Source: Bursaphelenchus xylophilus
Lineage: Eukaryota; Nematoda; Chromadorea; Rhabditida; Aphelenchoididae
DNA length: 64,000 bases
Assembly: GCA_904066235.2 (NCBI GenBank)
Contig: CAJFCV020000004.1
Coordinates: 8,308,001-8,372,000 of the forward strand
Direction: 5' to 3'
Part shown: positions 54,701 through 64,000 of the stretch, one piece after another
Layout of the letters: each line of letters opens with the position of its first letter
How positions within the stretch are numbered: the stretch's first letter is position 1
The notes under the pieces: generated by a model
Told to the model about the DNA's origin: nothing
Seen by the model: only the letters and a program-made list of their open reading frames with translations
The model's database searches: none
Made by a program: the position numbers and the translations under genes

Positions 54701-56604
54701 ATTTGATTCGGATTCGAAGAATTCTTTAATATTTTTTCGATGAACCTCCTTCTCATCCTCAGTTCCATGTTCTTCTCCACCGTGATCGTGTTTGTTCTCG
54801 TCTGATTGTTCTCGCTCAAATGGCACAACTTTTAATGGATTGTATCCTCTGTGAAGTTCCTCTTCAATCTCCCTTGGAGGCTGTGCATATTGATCGTATT
54901 GTGCGTTTCTGGCATCAGAAAGCAAGGTCCTTCCATGCTCAGTGTCGCTATGATTCTCATCCAATATTTTACTACCAGTGGCGATGATGGTGGGTGCAGC
55001 GGCGGCCACGCTTCGAACTGGCGGTAGCTCTTCTCTATCCGGCTTCTCAATCGTACTCATATGTCTCTCATTTATCCTACGTAATCTCCTCATGAACTCA
55101 CTCTTCATTGATTCGTATTTCGATTTCATTTGTTTCAACTTTTCCCCGAGGTCCTCAATGAATTGAGAGTGTAATCTGTTGTTCTTTGATCTCATATTGA
55201 TGTTGTCATGAACGGCGAAGTTGCCAACATGATCTAACTCGATCTTTTTCTCTTCCGGAACTGTCTTATGACGTCGAATCAACATCGTGAAAGCGGGTTT
55301 TGGAGTGGATGAAGTTTTTTCTGTAGTTGCAACACTCTCTGGCGTCGTATTCTCCTGCGTGGTGCTTTCTGCGGTTGTGATCTCAGTTGTTGCACTCTCT
55401 GTAGTCGTTGCAGCAGTTGTTGGCGCCTCCGTGTATTCTTCAGTCACCATAGTCGTTCTGGTTTTTTCTTCAGAACCAATGATACTGATATCTTGAGCGT
55501 CATCCAAATTCGCAGCAACCTTAGGGTCAATGTAATCTTCCGCGGGTGCTAGTGCAGGAAGTGGTGTGCTAGTTTCTTGTTGTTTCGTAGCAACTGTTCG
55601 AATCCGTTCCTAAAATGAACAGTGTCAAATTGGAATTGTTCATACCAAATTGTCAGCGGCTAGTTCGTCATCTTCACTGTCTACTAATACCGGAACCCCA
55701 GTAGTTCTCATTGGACCCAAGGTCGTCCTTGATTGTTGTCTCTCACTGACCACGGGATCTTTGTTGATTGTCAACTCGGATGGGATCAGAACATTCACAT
55801 TGGTCAGGAGTTTGGGCTTGAGTAATCTTTGATTGTGCCGGTCGATTACACCCTCCAACGTTTTGATCATTTCCTCACGGCTCAACTAAAAATGAAGTTA
55901 TAATCTCGTAATCTGCTTACGGTTTCCGTATCCACCTTGCCTTGATGATATCGGCCAATTAGAGTTCTAAGTTGGTTATCGGTCAGTCTGTCTAAGGGAC
56001 GACGATAACTTTCGTGGAGTTCCTGAAAATGTTTTTTTTTTGAGATTGCGGATTAACACTTTTGTTTCACGTGAATTTGTGTCTTACATGACCATCTGTT
56101 GGGGGCAATGGGTGTTTCAAGAAATCGACCGATAACCTTTCATCCGAGAAAGTTGACGTTCCATGAGCTCGGACCTTGAGATGTCGCAAACTTTTCAAGA
56201 AGAGGATGTTTTGTCCTCTCTGAACTTCCCCTGTTGTCCCCTCTTCTGTTATCCGATAGGCTCCCTCTTCTGCATGATCGTCCGAATCGACTACAGTCTC
56301 CCCTAAAAAGCAACTTTGTCAGATCTCGGTGTGGTTTGTTTCCGATGTTCCAAAGTTCTTTGCGAGAAAAAAGTTTTGTTTTTTTCTCTTCGTAATCCCG
56401 TCATAAAGCTGGTTTGATAAAGCTCCTCTCGCCCCGAGAAGGAAGATGATAACGCGCTTGAATGGATGATGATTACATCCTTGGATGCGTGTTCGGTCAT
56501 CGGAGGAGCATCCCGCGCAAAACCGGTCAAAAAACAAACTTGAACTTGCCCCTGATAATCGAGATCAATTGAAATATGAGGATCCAACGGCTTCGTATTA
56601 TCAT
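51736..56604 (-). CDS. Large secreted MAM-domain protein
   Basis: Nine exons in phase: 56604-56550, 56302-56088, 56022-55921, 55885-55646, 55609-53901, 53789-53671, 52609-52559, 52486-52062, 51873-51736 (1017 aa). A signal peptide (RSRWILIFQLISIIRG) follows a CCGTTTCAG acceptor directly before the ATG. A long polar middle carries a Thr/Glu-rich stretch (EAPTTAATTTESATTEITT), coiled segments and a low-complexity charged region. At the C-terminus is a MAM-like domain: CNKVACNFES, DLCNWESSVDT, IQLRVCCDT and the closing GACGVDNIRLLDSAC. MAM domains mediate adhesion at cell surfaces or in matrix. The function is unknown. The first intron uses a GC donor (GG|GCAAG). The 1.06-kb intron 53670-52610 contains a foldback element. 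No recognised name. Confidence 0.8.
52812..53639. mobile_element. Mutator-like foldback element with 9-bp target duplication
   Basis: Two inverted arms of about 350 bp (52812-53160 and 53290-53639) start with GGG and share blocks such as CATAGAAATAAAAA and TAAAATAGTAAGAGTAGTAA. The perfect direct repeat TTTTGACTA flanks it (52803-52811, 53640-53648). Long arms plus a 9-bp duplication are typical of MULEs. No transposase. It sits in an intron of the MAM-domain gene. Confidence 0.8.
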
Positions 56605-57820
56605 CTGAAACGGTTTTTTATCACTAATTGTAATCATTGAGTCCGTAAAAACCAGTAGTGATGAAAGGTGATGCATAAAAATTAATGTTTTACTGTAAAA
56701 TACGAGGTGAAAACGTAGTGTGATTAGTCTAATGCAGAGCTAGGATAAGGCCATAAACCGGTTTTCCAGCAGGAAAGATAGCTCTACCATTTTGTAAAGT
56801 AATAAGTAAAACATTTACCTTCACCATGAATAGAAAGGCGAACCCGAATATTGGGGCATATTATTAATGGGAATCGTTTATGAAATACTAAAATTTGCGG
56901 CTCGCGGAAAATTGCGCACCCTTTTGTAAAATTAGTTCGAAAACTTCAATGTGAAATTTTGTAACGTAAGCCGGAAACCCGAACTGGATTTATTCTCCCG
57001 CGGAGAGCCATTGTTTTTGCTATTTTTATTAAGATTTCAACGGGAAACGATAAATTTCAACGGAGATTGACAGTGCTCAATCATGTCTGGGAAAGGATAC
57101 AGGATATTGACTGTTTATACAAGAGGTGGATACGGTTTGAGTTAGAGTGGAAATTGCCAAAATAATTAGGAGAATTTGTTGAAAACAGTGTTGAAACCCG
57201 GAAAGTTTACTGTTGATAAGCGAGAGGAAGTAAACACCCCCAAAACGATTGTTAACCGCGATGATTTGCATCCACTGGAGATGGGGAAGATCCGCCGGTT
57301 TCGTGGTTGATCACTTTTTTTTCGGCTTGCTCCCATCCCTCCCGATCCCGCCCCCATAACTTGCAAAATTCTCAAGACGGCGCCACTTTTCCCTTAATGA
57401 GTGAAAGTGAAAGATCTCATGAACACTGCGTGTTGAGACTCGTTTCTCCAGTTAGGTCATCCCCATGCCAATAAAATTTGACTGGCTTTAATTGATCCGA
57501 GAGGAATCGTCGACTGATAACTGAGAAGTAACTTGATTACCAATGAAACGAACATGACATTTCGATGACATGAAACATTCGGAGATGAGGGAAAGTTAAT
57601 GAAAATAAGACGTAGCAAGAGGTTGATGCAACAATCGCCGCAGGGAATTGAAATCATCCTAATTAGGGATCTTGCATATTATCCATGCTGATTAGTCTTC
57701 TAATTTTGTCTTTTGGAATATCGTACTCTTCATATCATAATTAGAAATTAGATCGTCAATCATAACATGAAGCTAGAATTCATCAATTTAACTCACAAAT
57801 AATTTCAGAACAAAATAGCC
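56605..57820. other. Intergenic region between divergent genes
   Basis: About 1.2 kb holding the divergent promoters of the MAM and SLC46-like genes. No gene or repeat recognised. Confidence 0.4.
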
Positions 57821-60800
57821 ATGGATTATGTTGAGAGAGGCTACCGTTTTCTTTGCATGGAGCCAGCCATGTTCCTTTATATGACATCATCTTTTATTCG
57901 GATGCCAGTTTACAACTCTATGATGTATGAGAAAGTTTGTTGGCATCGGTTTGATGTATGTTCAAGATCAAGATTCAAATAATCACCATTTTCTTTTACA
58001 GTATGACAACTCCACAGTTGACTGTACAAATTCCACACAAATCAGGAGTGACACGGATATCCACGAAGATTTTAACAGGTTCTATCTGACTTCATCGTTG
58101 TGTTTACTCGTCCCATCACTTGTGTTTACTGCATTGTTGGGTTCTTGTAAGTTTGATGTTGTTGATCATCATGCCGAATATAAATTAGGTGTGTAATATC
58201 AATTTGCATTGCAGTAAGTGACGCCTGGAGCAGTAAGAAAGCGATGGTAGTCCCTTTCGTCGGCCTCATGCTTTGCAATATCAACTATGTTATTCAAGCC
58301 AGTTTTATGCACTTTGATCCCTATTATGTTGTTATAAGCGATGTTTTGTTTGGAATTTTTGGTGGATACTCTGCAATTATCAGTAGGTTGCTTTGGTTCT
58401 TAATGGACAAATAATTTGACATTGTTTCAGGCACAATGTTTTCTCATTCGATTAAGGTTACAAGCTTTGAAGATCGAAGTGAAAGGGTGGCCCTATTGGA
58501 AGGAGCCATTGGCCTCGGTGCTACGATCGGATCCTTCACTTCAGGAAGTCTTAGACAGTAAGCGCATCATTAGTAAACACACGGCTGCTGCTTGTTTTAG
58601 AGCCACCAGTTATGCAGTGGCCTTCATCATAATAGGTATCCTCAACTTTCTCTCTGCAGTCTATATTATGATCTTTGCCGAGGACCCACCATTAATGGAC
58701 AATGGAGAGAATAGAAGTAAGAGTAATGCTTTTGAAGGCCTTGAATTGAAATTATTTTTGGAGGGAGTTAATTCTAAGAAAAAAATAAATTTCAGATCAA
58801 ATGTCGTCGATCGCTGATGGAATCAAGAAACGATTAATGGATTATGGCCGGATATTCACCGTGACCAGAGAAAGTTGTCTGAGGGGACTGATCTTCGCCT
58901 CATTTTTGGCCTTGTCGATAGAATTGTTCTCTTATTCGGGAGTATCGGACATCTTGTTCTCGTTCCTCCTTCACCGATTCGCCTGGACTGACAAGGAATA
59001 TGGATTCTTTAGGGGACTATCGAGCGCGCTGGGGTGCGTTATGGTAAGTACTATACTGCGGGACTAAAGTTTGGAACAGGCTATATTTTCTTTGCGGCTT
59101 GAGATCGGAGTTTCATTTCTTTTCTATAAGAATCGGAATATATTAAAACCCCATAATGGATGCATAGCCGTAGAAATCAGAAAGCTCATATGAGCAAAAA
59201 ACAAAATTTTTAAAAATAGGTGGGACAAAAGTTTGGAACAGGGTTAGGAATGCGATCATAAATTTCGCAGTATAGTCAAAAACTCATAGGCTTTGGTATT
59301 TTTAGATGCTGCGAGGTGTCAGGATCTCAACAACATACTGATTTTCATCGATGAACTCAAAATGAAAAAAATTCTTATTGAGCCAACAATGACGGTCAAA
59401 CTTGCGAAAAAAAATTATTTTTTGGGTTGGGTTCTCTATGTTATCGGTGTGTAAGCATTCTAAAATATTTGATATGGTCGTATAACCGTACAAAGACACT
59501 CAGATATCCGCATAGGAACCTTATCCGCACAGTATAATTTATGAAAATTTTGGAATGTGCTTCGAATCTTGGTCTAATGAATTTCAGATTTTTTGTATGA
59601 CGACATGAAGACTAATTGGCCCTTTTATGATCACTGTGAGATAAAAAAGTATCTTCACAAAGCGAAACCTGACCGCAATTTGCAATATCCCACGCCAGAT
59701 GTTTCAAACATTTAAAAAAATTTTCGGTCACCAAAATCAATGTTTATATCGACCTGGATTCCTAGTATGATACATTGTAGAGTTGGCTAACAAAACTATA
59801 TCAGTGTGGTAAGGATAAAGGCATTTAGTTTGGCGCCATATGGCGACCTAAAATTAAGGTAAAAAATATGGGTCATCTTAACATCTCATATGTCCGGGCT
59901 TTTCGAAGTTGTGGCGTTTCGTGTTGCAAATAGCGGTTGGTTTTTGTTTCTTGAAGATACCTTTTCATCCCACAAAACCTAAGAAAAGGCCAATTAGCCA
60001 TCAAGCCGCCTTATAAAAAATATAAAAATCATTGAACCAAGATTTGAGGCACAACTCAAAATTTTCATAATTTATACTATGCGTATACGGTGCCAATGGG
60101 AGGATGTGACTATCTGTATGAGATTATGCGACCATAATTGATATTTTAGAATGCTAATACATCGATAACATTGGTAACCCAACCCAAAAAATAATTTTTT
60201 TTCGCAAGTTTGACCGTCATTGTTGGCTCAATAAGAATTTTTTTCATTTTGAGTTCATCGATGAAAATCAGTATGTCGTTGAGATCCTGACTCCTCGCAG
60301 CATCTAAAAATACCAAAGCCTAGGAGTTTTTGACTATACTGCGAAATTTATGATCGCATTCCTAACCCTGTTCCAAAATTTTGTCCCACCTATTTTTAAA
60401 AATTTTGTTTTTTGCTCATATGAGCTTTCTGATTTCTACGGCTATGCATCCATTATGGGGTTTTAATATATTCCGATTCTTATAGAAAAGAAATGAAACT
60501 CCGATCTCAAGCCGCAAAGAAAATATAGCCTGTTCCAAACTTTAGTCCCGCAGTATATGATGTGTTTATCATGATTTATGAAGAAATGTGTATGATTTTA
60601 TATTGTAGACTCTAGTTGGATATCCATTGCTTCGAAAAAGAGCTAACTGGTCCAACGCCAGCCTTGCCATCCTTGGAGTCCTTATGAAAATGATCTTCCT
60701 TATTGTCCTGGCCACATCTTACAGTGAATTCCTCACTTATCTCACAGTTATCCCTCAAAGTTTCACTCGGTTCGTTGCCAGTGGCCTCAGGGCAATGATT

Positions 60801-61183
60801 GGACAATTTATTTTGGACTCAGAACAGGGTAAGGAATATAATTTTTGATTTGCTTTTTGGAATTTCTGGGCGTTGATACAGTAATTTTTTAATTTTTAGG
60901 AAGAATCTTCGCTCTAATAGCTGTTGTTGAGAGCATCGCATCAATCTTTGCCACCACCATCTTCAATGGATTATATCCAAAGACGTTGGACACATTTGAC
61001 GGGTTGATCTTTCTTTGCACAGCGATTGCTCTCTCATTGCCGTTGTTTATCATACTGTAAGAATTTTTTTGAAGGTGTTTGACAGTCATTTGAAATCTAA
61101 CTTGATATTTTAGTGGTGTCCGTCGGAAAATGAAGACAGCATGGGCAGATGACGAAGAACTGGAACGTTTACGAAGAGAATAG
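57821..61183 (+). CDS. SLC46-like MFS transporter
   Basis: Nine exons in phase: 57821-57955, 58002-58146, 58215-58382, 58431-58557, 58601-58716, 58796-59043, 60609-60828, 60900-61056, 61114-61183 (461 aa). An N-terminal TM is followed by a glycosylatable loop (STVDCTNSTQ). Then come LGSLSDAWSSKKAMVVPFVG, the A-loop signature of SLC46-type carriers, and further hydrophobic segments to about twelve. These proteins carry folates or similar small molecules with protons; the substrate here is unknown. A TTTCAG lies 13 bp before the ATG and may be a trans-splice site. The intron 59044-60608 has been enlarged by a transposon. The next gene on this strand starts 352 bp downstream. Confidence 0.85.
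59054..60555. mobile_element. Tc1/mariner-like element with IR/DR ends
   Basis: Long inverted arms (about 59054-59490 and 60120-60555) begin TACTGCGGGACTAAAGTTTG and are flanked by TA on each side. Within each arm the terminal motif recurs about 162 bp inward (GGGACAAAAGTTTGGAACAG at 59222), as in Tc1-type elements whose transposase binds two direct repeats per end. The 600-bp centre has no transposase frame, so it is non-autonomous. Confidence 0.8.
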
Positions 61184-61535
61184 CTCAATTTTACGGTGTT
61201 TTAATAATAATTATGATAACATATCTAGTCAAATCATATCAAATAAAGGTTATTTTGATCAAATTAGGCAGAGTACAGATTATGAGGAATCAATGTGGAC
61301 CATGTTGAAATCCAGTCAAAAATTTACCTCGTTACTTTTTATAAAATACAAATAAGTCGAGGTTTGCAGGGAATCGTTGAAATGTGCAAGCTTCAAAACC
61401 TGGAAACCCGCTTGATTGGACGATATGACACAAAATCGCAACTAAAATCAATAGTGATATTCCGTTTACGCGAAAAATATTTTTCCCGACCTTATAACTT
61501 TTTGTTCGTTGTTGGCCGTTTTTCGACAAACCAAG

Positions 61536-62072
61536 ATGTTTCGACTGGTCAAACACACATCCACATTGTCGCAAAGGGCGAAGCTATTAGTTGCGGCCTC
61601 AAATTCCTTCAGAAAGGTAATTTAGATTGCATTTTTTTGATTGTTTTCTCTAGATTTCTTCCTTCCAACCGTTGGTTTTGAACTCGCTCACAAGACAGCC
61701 AGCTGATGTCCGACAATTCCATGTGTCGTCTGTCGTTCAAGCCGCTCATGTAAGTCAACGTTAATATTGTGAATATTATATTTCTTTTTCTCGGAATGAT
61801 TGTTCTCTTTTTAGCAACCCTTCACGATCAAGAGTGTCCGTGAACGACTGCTTCTAACCTTGAGTCTCTACGACAAAATTGATCCGGAGAAGTTGACATT
61901 GGATTCGGATTTCTTCAAAGATCTTGGTCTGGACAGTTTGGACTTTGTGGAAGTTATCATGGCAATTGAAGACGAATTTATGTTTGAGATCCCCGATGGC
62001 CATGCGGATCGCTTCAAGACTCCCCGGGATATCTTCCAGTTCATTTGCGACAAAGAGGATGTGTACGAATAG
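61536..62072 (+). CDS. Mitochondrial acyl carrier protein (NDUFAB1)
   Basis: Three exons in phase: 61536-61616, 61654-61749, 61815-62072 (144 aa). The first exon and half of the second encode a basic, Ser-rich mitochondrial presequence (MFRLVKHTSTLSQRAKLL). The acyl carrier domain has helix 1 (VRERLLLTLSLYDKI), the phosphopantetheine site LGLDSLDFVEVIM with the acceptor Ser, and FEIPDGHADRFKTPRDIFQF. It carries acyl chains for mitochondrial fatty-acid and lipoate synthesis and is a subunit of respiratory complex I. The start was set by the need for phase-0 continuity across both introns and an ATG. An AATAAA signal occurs about 40 bp past the stop. Confidence 0.93.
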
Positions 62073-62177
62073 GTTTGTATCTTGTTTTATATGTTCTTGG
62101 TTTAGGACAAGAGAAATAAATTTAATCAGTTTAGTTCCTATACAATACATTTTTGAGGAATGAACTCTTTTTGGATG

Positions 62178-63727
62178 TTAAAGGGTCAGATGCGGTTCAA
62201 GCAATTCAATAGCGCTAAGAGCACATCCCCATCCAAGGGTGAACCCATTTCCTCCATGACCGTAGTTGTGAACCACCTGAAATTGACGTTGCCGTTTGAT
62301 ATATTAGACTTATTCTAATATGGGGATATAAGATTAAGCCTTACATGATAATCCTTTCCGTTATTCTGCCTTTTCTGATATTCAACTCTAATCGTTTTCC
62401 TCTCCGGTCTCAATGAAACCCATTCCGATAAGACCTTGGCTCCTTTGAATTTGGGATCCAGAGCCACATACCTACTCCAAATGGCTTCTCGATCAGCATC
62501 GGTGACGGTCAAGTCTGTACAATTGTCTTGTCGTATCGTTCCCATCATAACCGAATTGTTCATGGGGATGGTGAAGGTGGAGAAATCGCGATAATTAAAG
62601 TGCTTTTGCCACGGAGCATGGACCTATCGATTGATTGAGATGCCTAGCCTTATAACGTACCTCGATAGCCACTCCTCGGTTGGGTTTGACGCCTTCGGTA
62701 TCATCTCCAGCCAGATCTCCCCCTTTCACACCTCCGCAATTGATAACGTATTCGAATCCAAGAGAAGAAACCTATAAAATTATGTGGATTAATAGAGAAT
62801 AACTCCGTTATCTCACCTCGTCCAAGTTTTTGAACTCCTTTGTGACAAACTCGGCTCCCTTTCCTTGTAATTGCTTCTTCAGCCATGGAGTATACGTTCG
62901 TCCTTCCGATGCATACGCAGTGTAATGTATACAGTACTTTGACGGGTTTACAAACATCGAGTTCCGTTCTCTGTCATCCAACCAGCGGAAATTGTAGACA
63001 ATATCAGCCATGTTTCGTTCCTGAAAACGTTGCTTATATCCGTCAGACCTCTCACCTGATGTTCAAGGAGTTCTCGATTGTCCGATTGGATGTGTCCTGA
63101 TAAAAGTTTAACGCCGCATTCATGACCATAGGTCTTCTCCAGATATGCGAATCTCTCGAAACTCTTGCGAGCCCATGGTCTGAAAGAGATGACAGTAATC
63201 GAATATATGAATCTTCATCGATACCACAGTGTGGGACCTGATCCAGTGGCAAAAAACGTACCGTTTTGCATCCGGGAAGTATCAAAAATGTGGCAAAATG
63301 CTTCCCTCTCCAAGTGAAAAAACCTCTTTTTCAAGGGTGCGCCCTTTTAACCCACAAAAAAGAGCGGGCGCGTTTTTGAAATCTGAGTTTTTTCACTTGG
63401 AGATGGAGGTATTTTGACACATTTTTTGGTGCTTCCTGGATGCAAAATGGTGCGTTTTTTCCACTGGATCAGGTACTCTTAAAGCCCTCAAATTTGGATT
63501 CGAACATACCTGGCCTCATACTTGTCCAACCGAAATAATCCCCCCGGTCCAAAGCTACAGGTGTCAGCAAACGGCTTATTCGAAAACAAAGTAATCTACA
63601 AAAATATTACTGTCACTCTCCAACCATATTACTATTTTATCACCTGTAATTTTGGATACTTCTCCAAGAATGCCAGTGCGGTTGAGCACCCAACAACTCC
63701 CTCACCAACGATCGCGATCTTGGTCAT
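62178..63727 (-). CDS. D-amino-acid / D-aspartate oxidase
   Basis: Seven exons in phase: 63727-63644, 63595-63510, 63179-63056, 63020-62817, 62771-62661, 62623-62345, 62276-62178 (328 aa). The FAD-binding start is [16 protein letters not shown]. Further marks are [30 protein letters not shown] followed by PNRGVAIE, a substrate-loop region [15 protein letters not shown], and the C-terminal [17 protein letters not shown] that closes over the flavin. It oxidatively deaminates D-amino acids with H2O2 release; D-aspartate versus neutral substrates cannot be told. No C-terminal SKL-type peroxisome signal is seen (ends PHLTL, which might be a weak variant). A MITE lies in its second intron. It is convergent with the acyl carrier gene across 105 bp. 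Confidence 0.92.
63226..63476. mobile_element. MITE copy 2, in an oxidase intron
   Basis: Second member of the family at 581-845: GACCTGATCCAGTGGCAAAA at the left, its reverse complement at the right, and the same internal CTTCCCTCTCCAAGTGAAAA. The right terminus has diverged and no target duplication is readable. Confidence 0.8.
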
Positions 63728-64000
63728 GTTTTTTTCTGAAACAGTCTTTGTAACTTGTGGAATATAAATACCCCTAGGGGGGTTGTTTGTGTGTTCATAA
63801 TTCTCTGGTAAAAGAAAGCGTGAAAGGCGTAAACACAACGTGGGGGAGCACAGAGTTCGTCCAAAGAACTCAAAAAACGTCCTCCTAATCGCAAAACGAG
63901 GAGAAACCTCCCCGAAAGAGATAATATTTTATTTTCCCCTGACCACGTGCCAGTTCTCTGGTGGTCTCTTTGTTTCATAAAGCCCTAGAGAGCTACGTAG

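Overview
The window looks like nuclear DNA of a free-living-type nematode. Genes are split into many short exons by introns often of 45-80 bp. Acceptors follow the TTTTCAG/TTTTAG pattern, and several start codons sit just behind a spliced-leader-type acceptor. The gene content is also nematode-like: a 7TM chemoreceptor, tandem F-box genes, C6/TSP1 secreted proteins, a DUF1647-like family member and a transmembrane (MACIT) collagen. I cannot name the species. All exon joins were made by eye from splice sites and reading phase, and product names come from motif recognition without any database search.

Layout. 1-1956 (-): protein kinase, 3' end off the window, with a MITE in one intron. 2162-3193: inverted-repeat element with a tRNA-like core. 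3372-6129 (+): secreted C6/thrombospondin-repeat protein. 5852-12180: tandem duplication carrying two full F-box-like genes (-) and three copies of the TSP gene's terminal exon. 12687-18042 (-): MACIT collagen resembling COL13/23/25 and C. elegans col-99. 18043-24030: about 6 kb with no gene seen. 24031-25624 (-): 7TM chemoreceptor. 26004-26455: Harbinger-type MITE. 26695-29818 (-): prolyl 4-hydroxylase alpha subunit with an LTR-retroelement relic in one intron. 30067-32005 (-): SLC22-type transporter. 33158-35280 (+): tyrosinase. 35942-36668 (-): putative MRIamide neuropeptide precursor. 36669-45830: about 9 kb gene-poor, with a long foldback element carrying two tRNA-like heads. 45831-47802 (+): type II membrane DUF1647-like protein. 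48090-50705 (-): cyclin-Q-like gene and, upstream of it, tubulin cofactor E. 50869-51611 (+): TIM14/DNAJC19. 51736-56604 (-): large secreted MAM-domain protein with a Mutator-like foldback in an intron. 57821-61183 (+): SLC46-like transporter with a Tc1/mariner-like element in an intron. 61536-62072 (+): mitochondrial acyl carrier protein. 62178-63727 (-): D-amino-acid/D-aspartate oxidase with a second copy of the kinase-gene MITE.

Functional links. The collagen is the type of substrate on which the prolyl 4-hydroxylase acts, and tyrosinase can act in cuticle chemistry. I treat their proximity as coincidence unless conserved in relatives. TIM14 and the acyl carrier protein are mitochondrial housekeeping proteins. 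TBCE and the cyclin-Q gene are on one strand with a 158-bp gap and could be an operon.

The most informative theme is mobile DNA. At least five distinct non-autonomous inverted-repeat families plus one LTR relic are present. Most sit inside introns, and several have readable target-site duplications: TAA, TTA, TA and a 9-bp repeat. I found no CRISPR array, no rRNA gene and no intact tRNA gene. I did not identify a clearly new biological system; the best candidates for novelty are the tRNA-headed foldback elements, the F-box/terminal-exon tandem array and the neuropeptide precursor.
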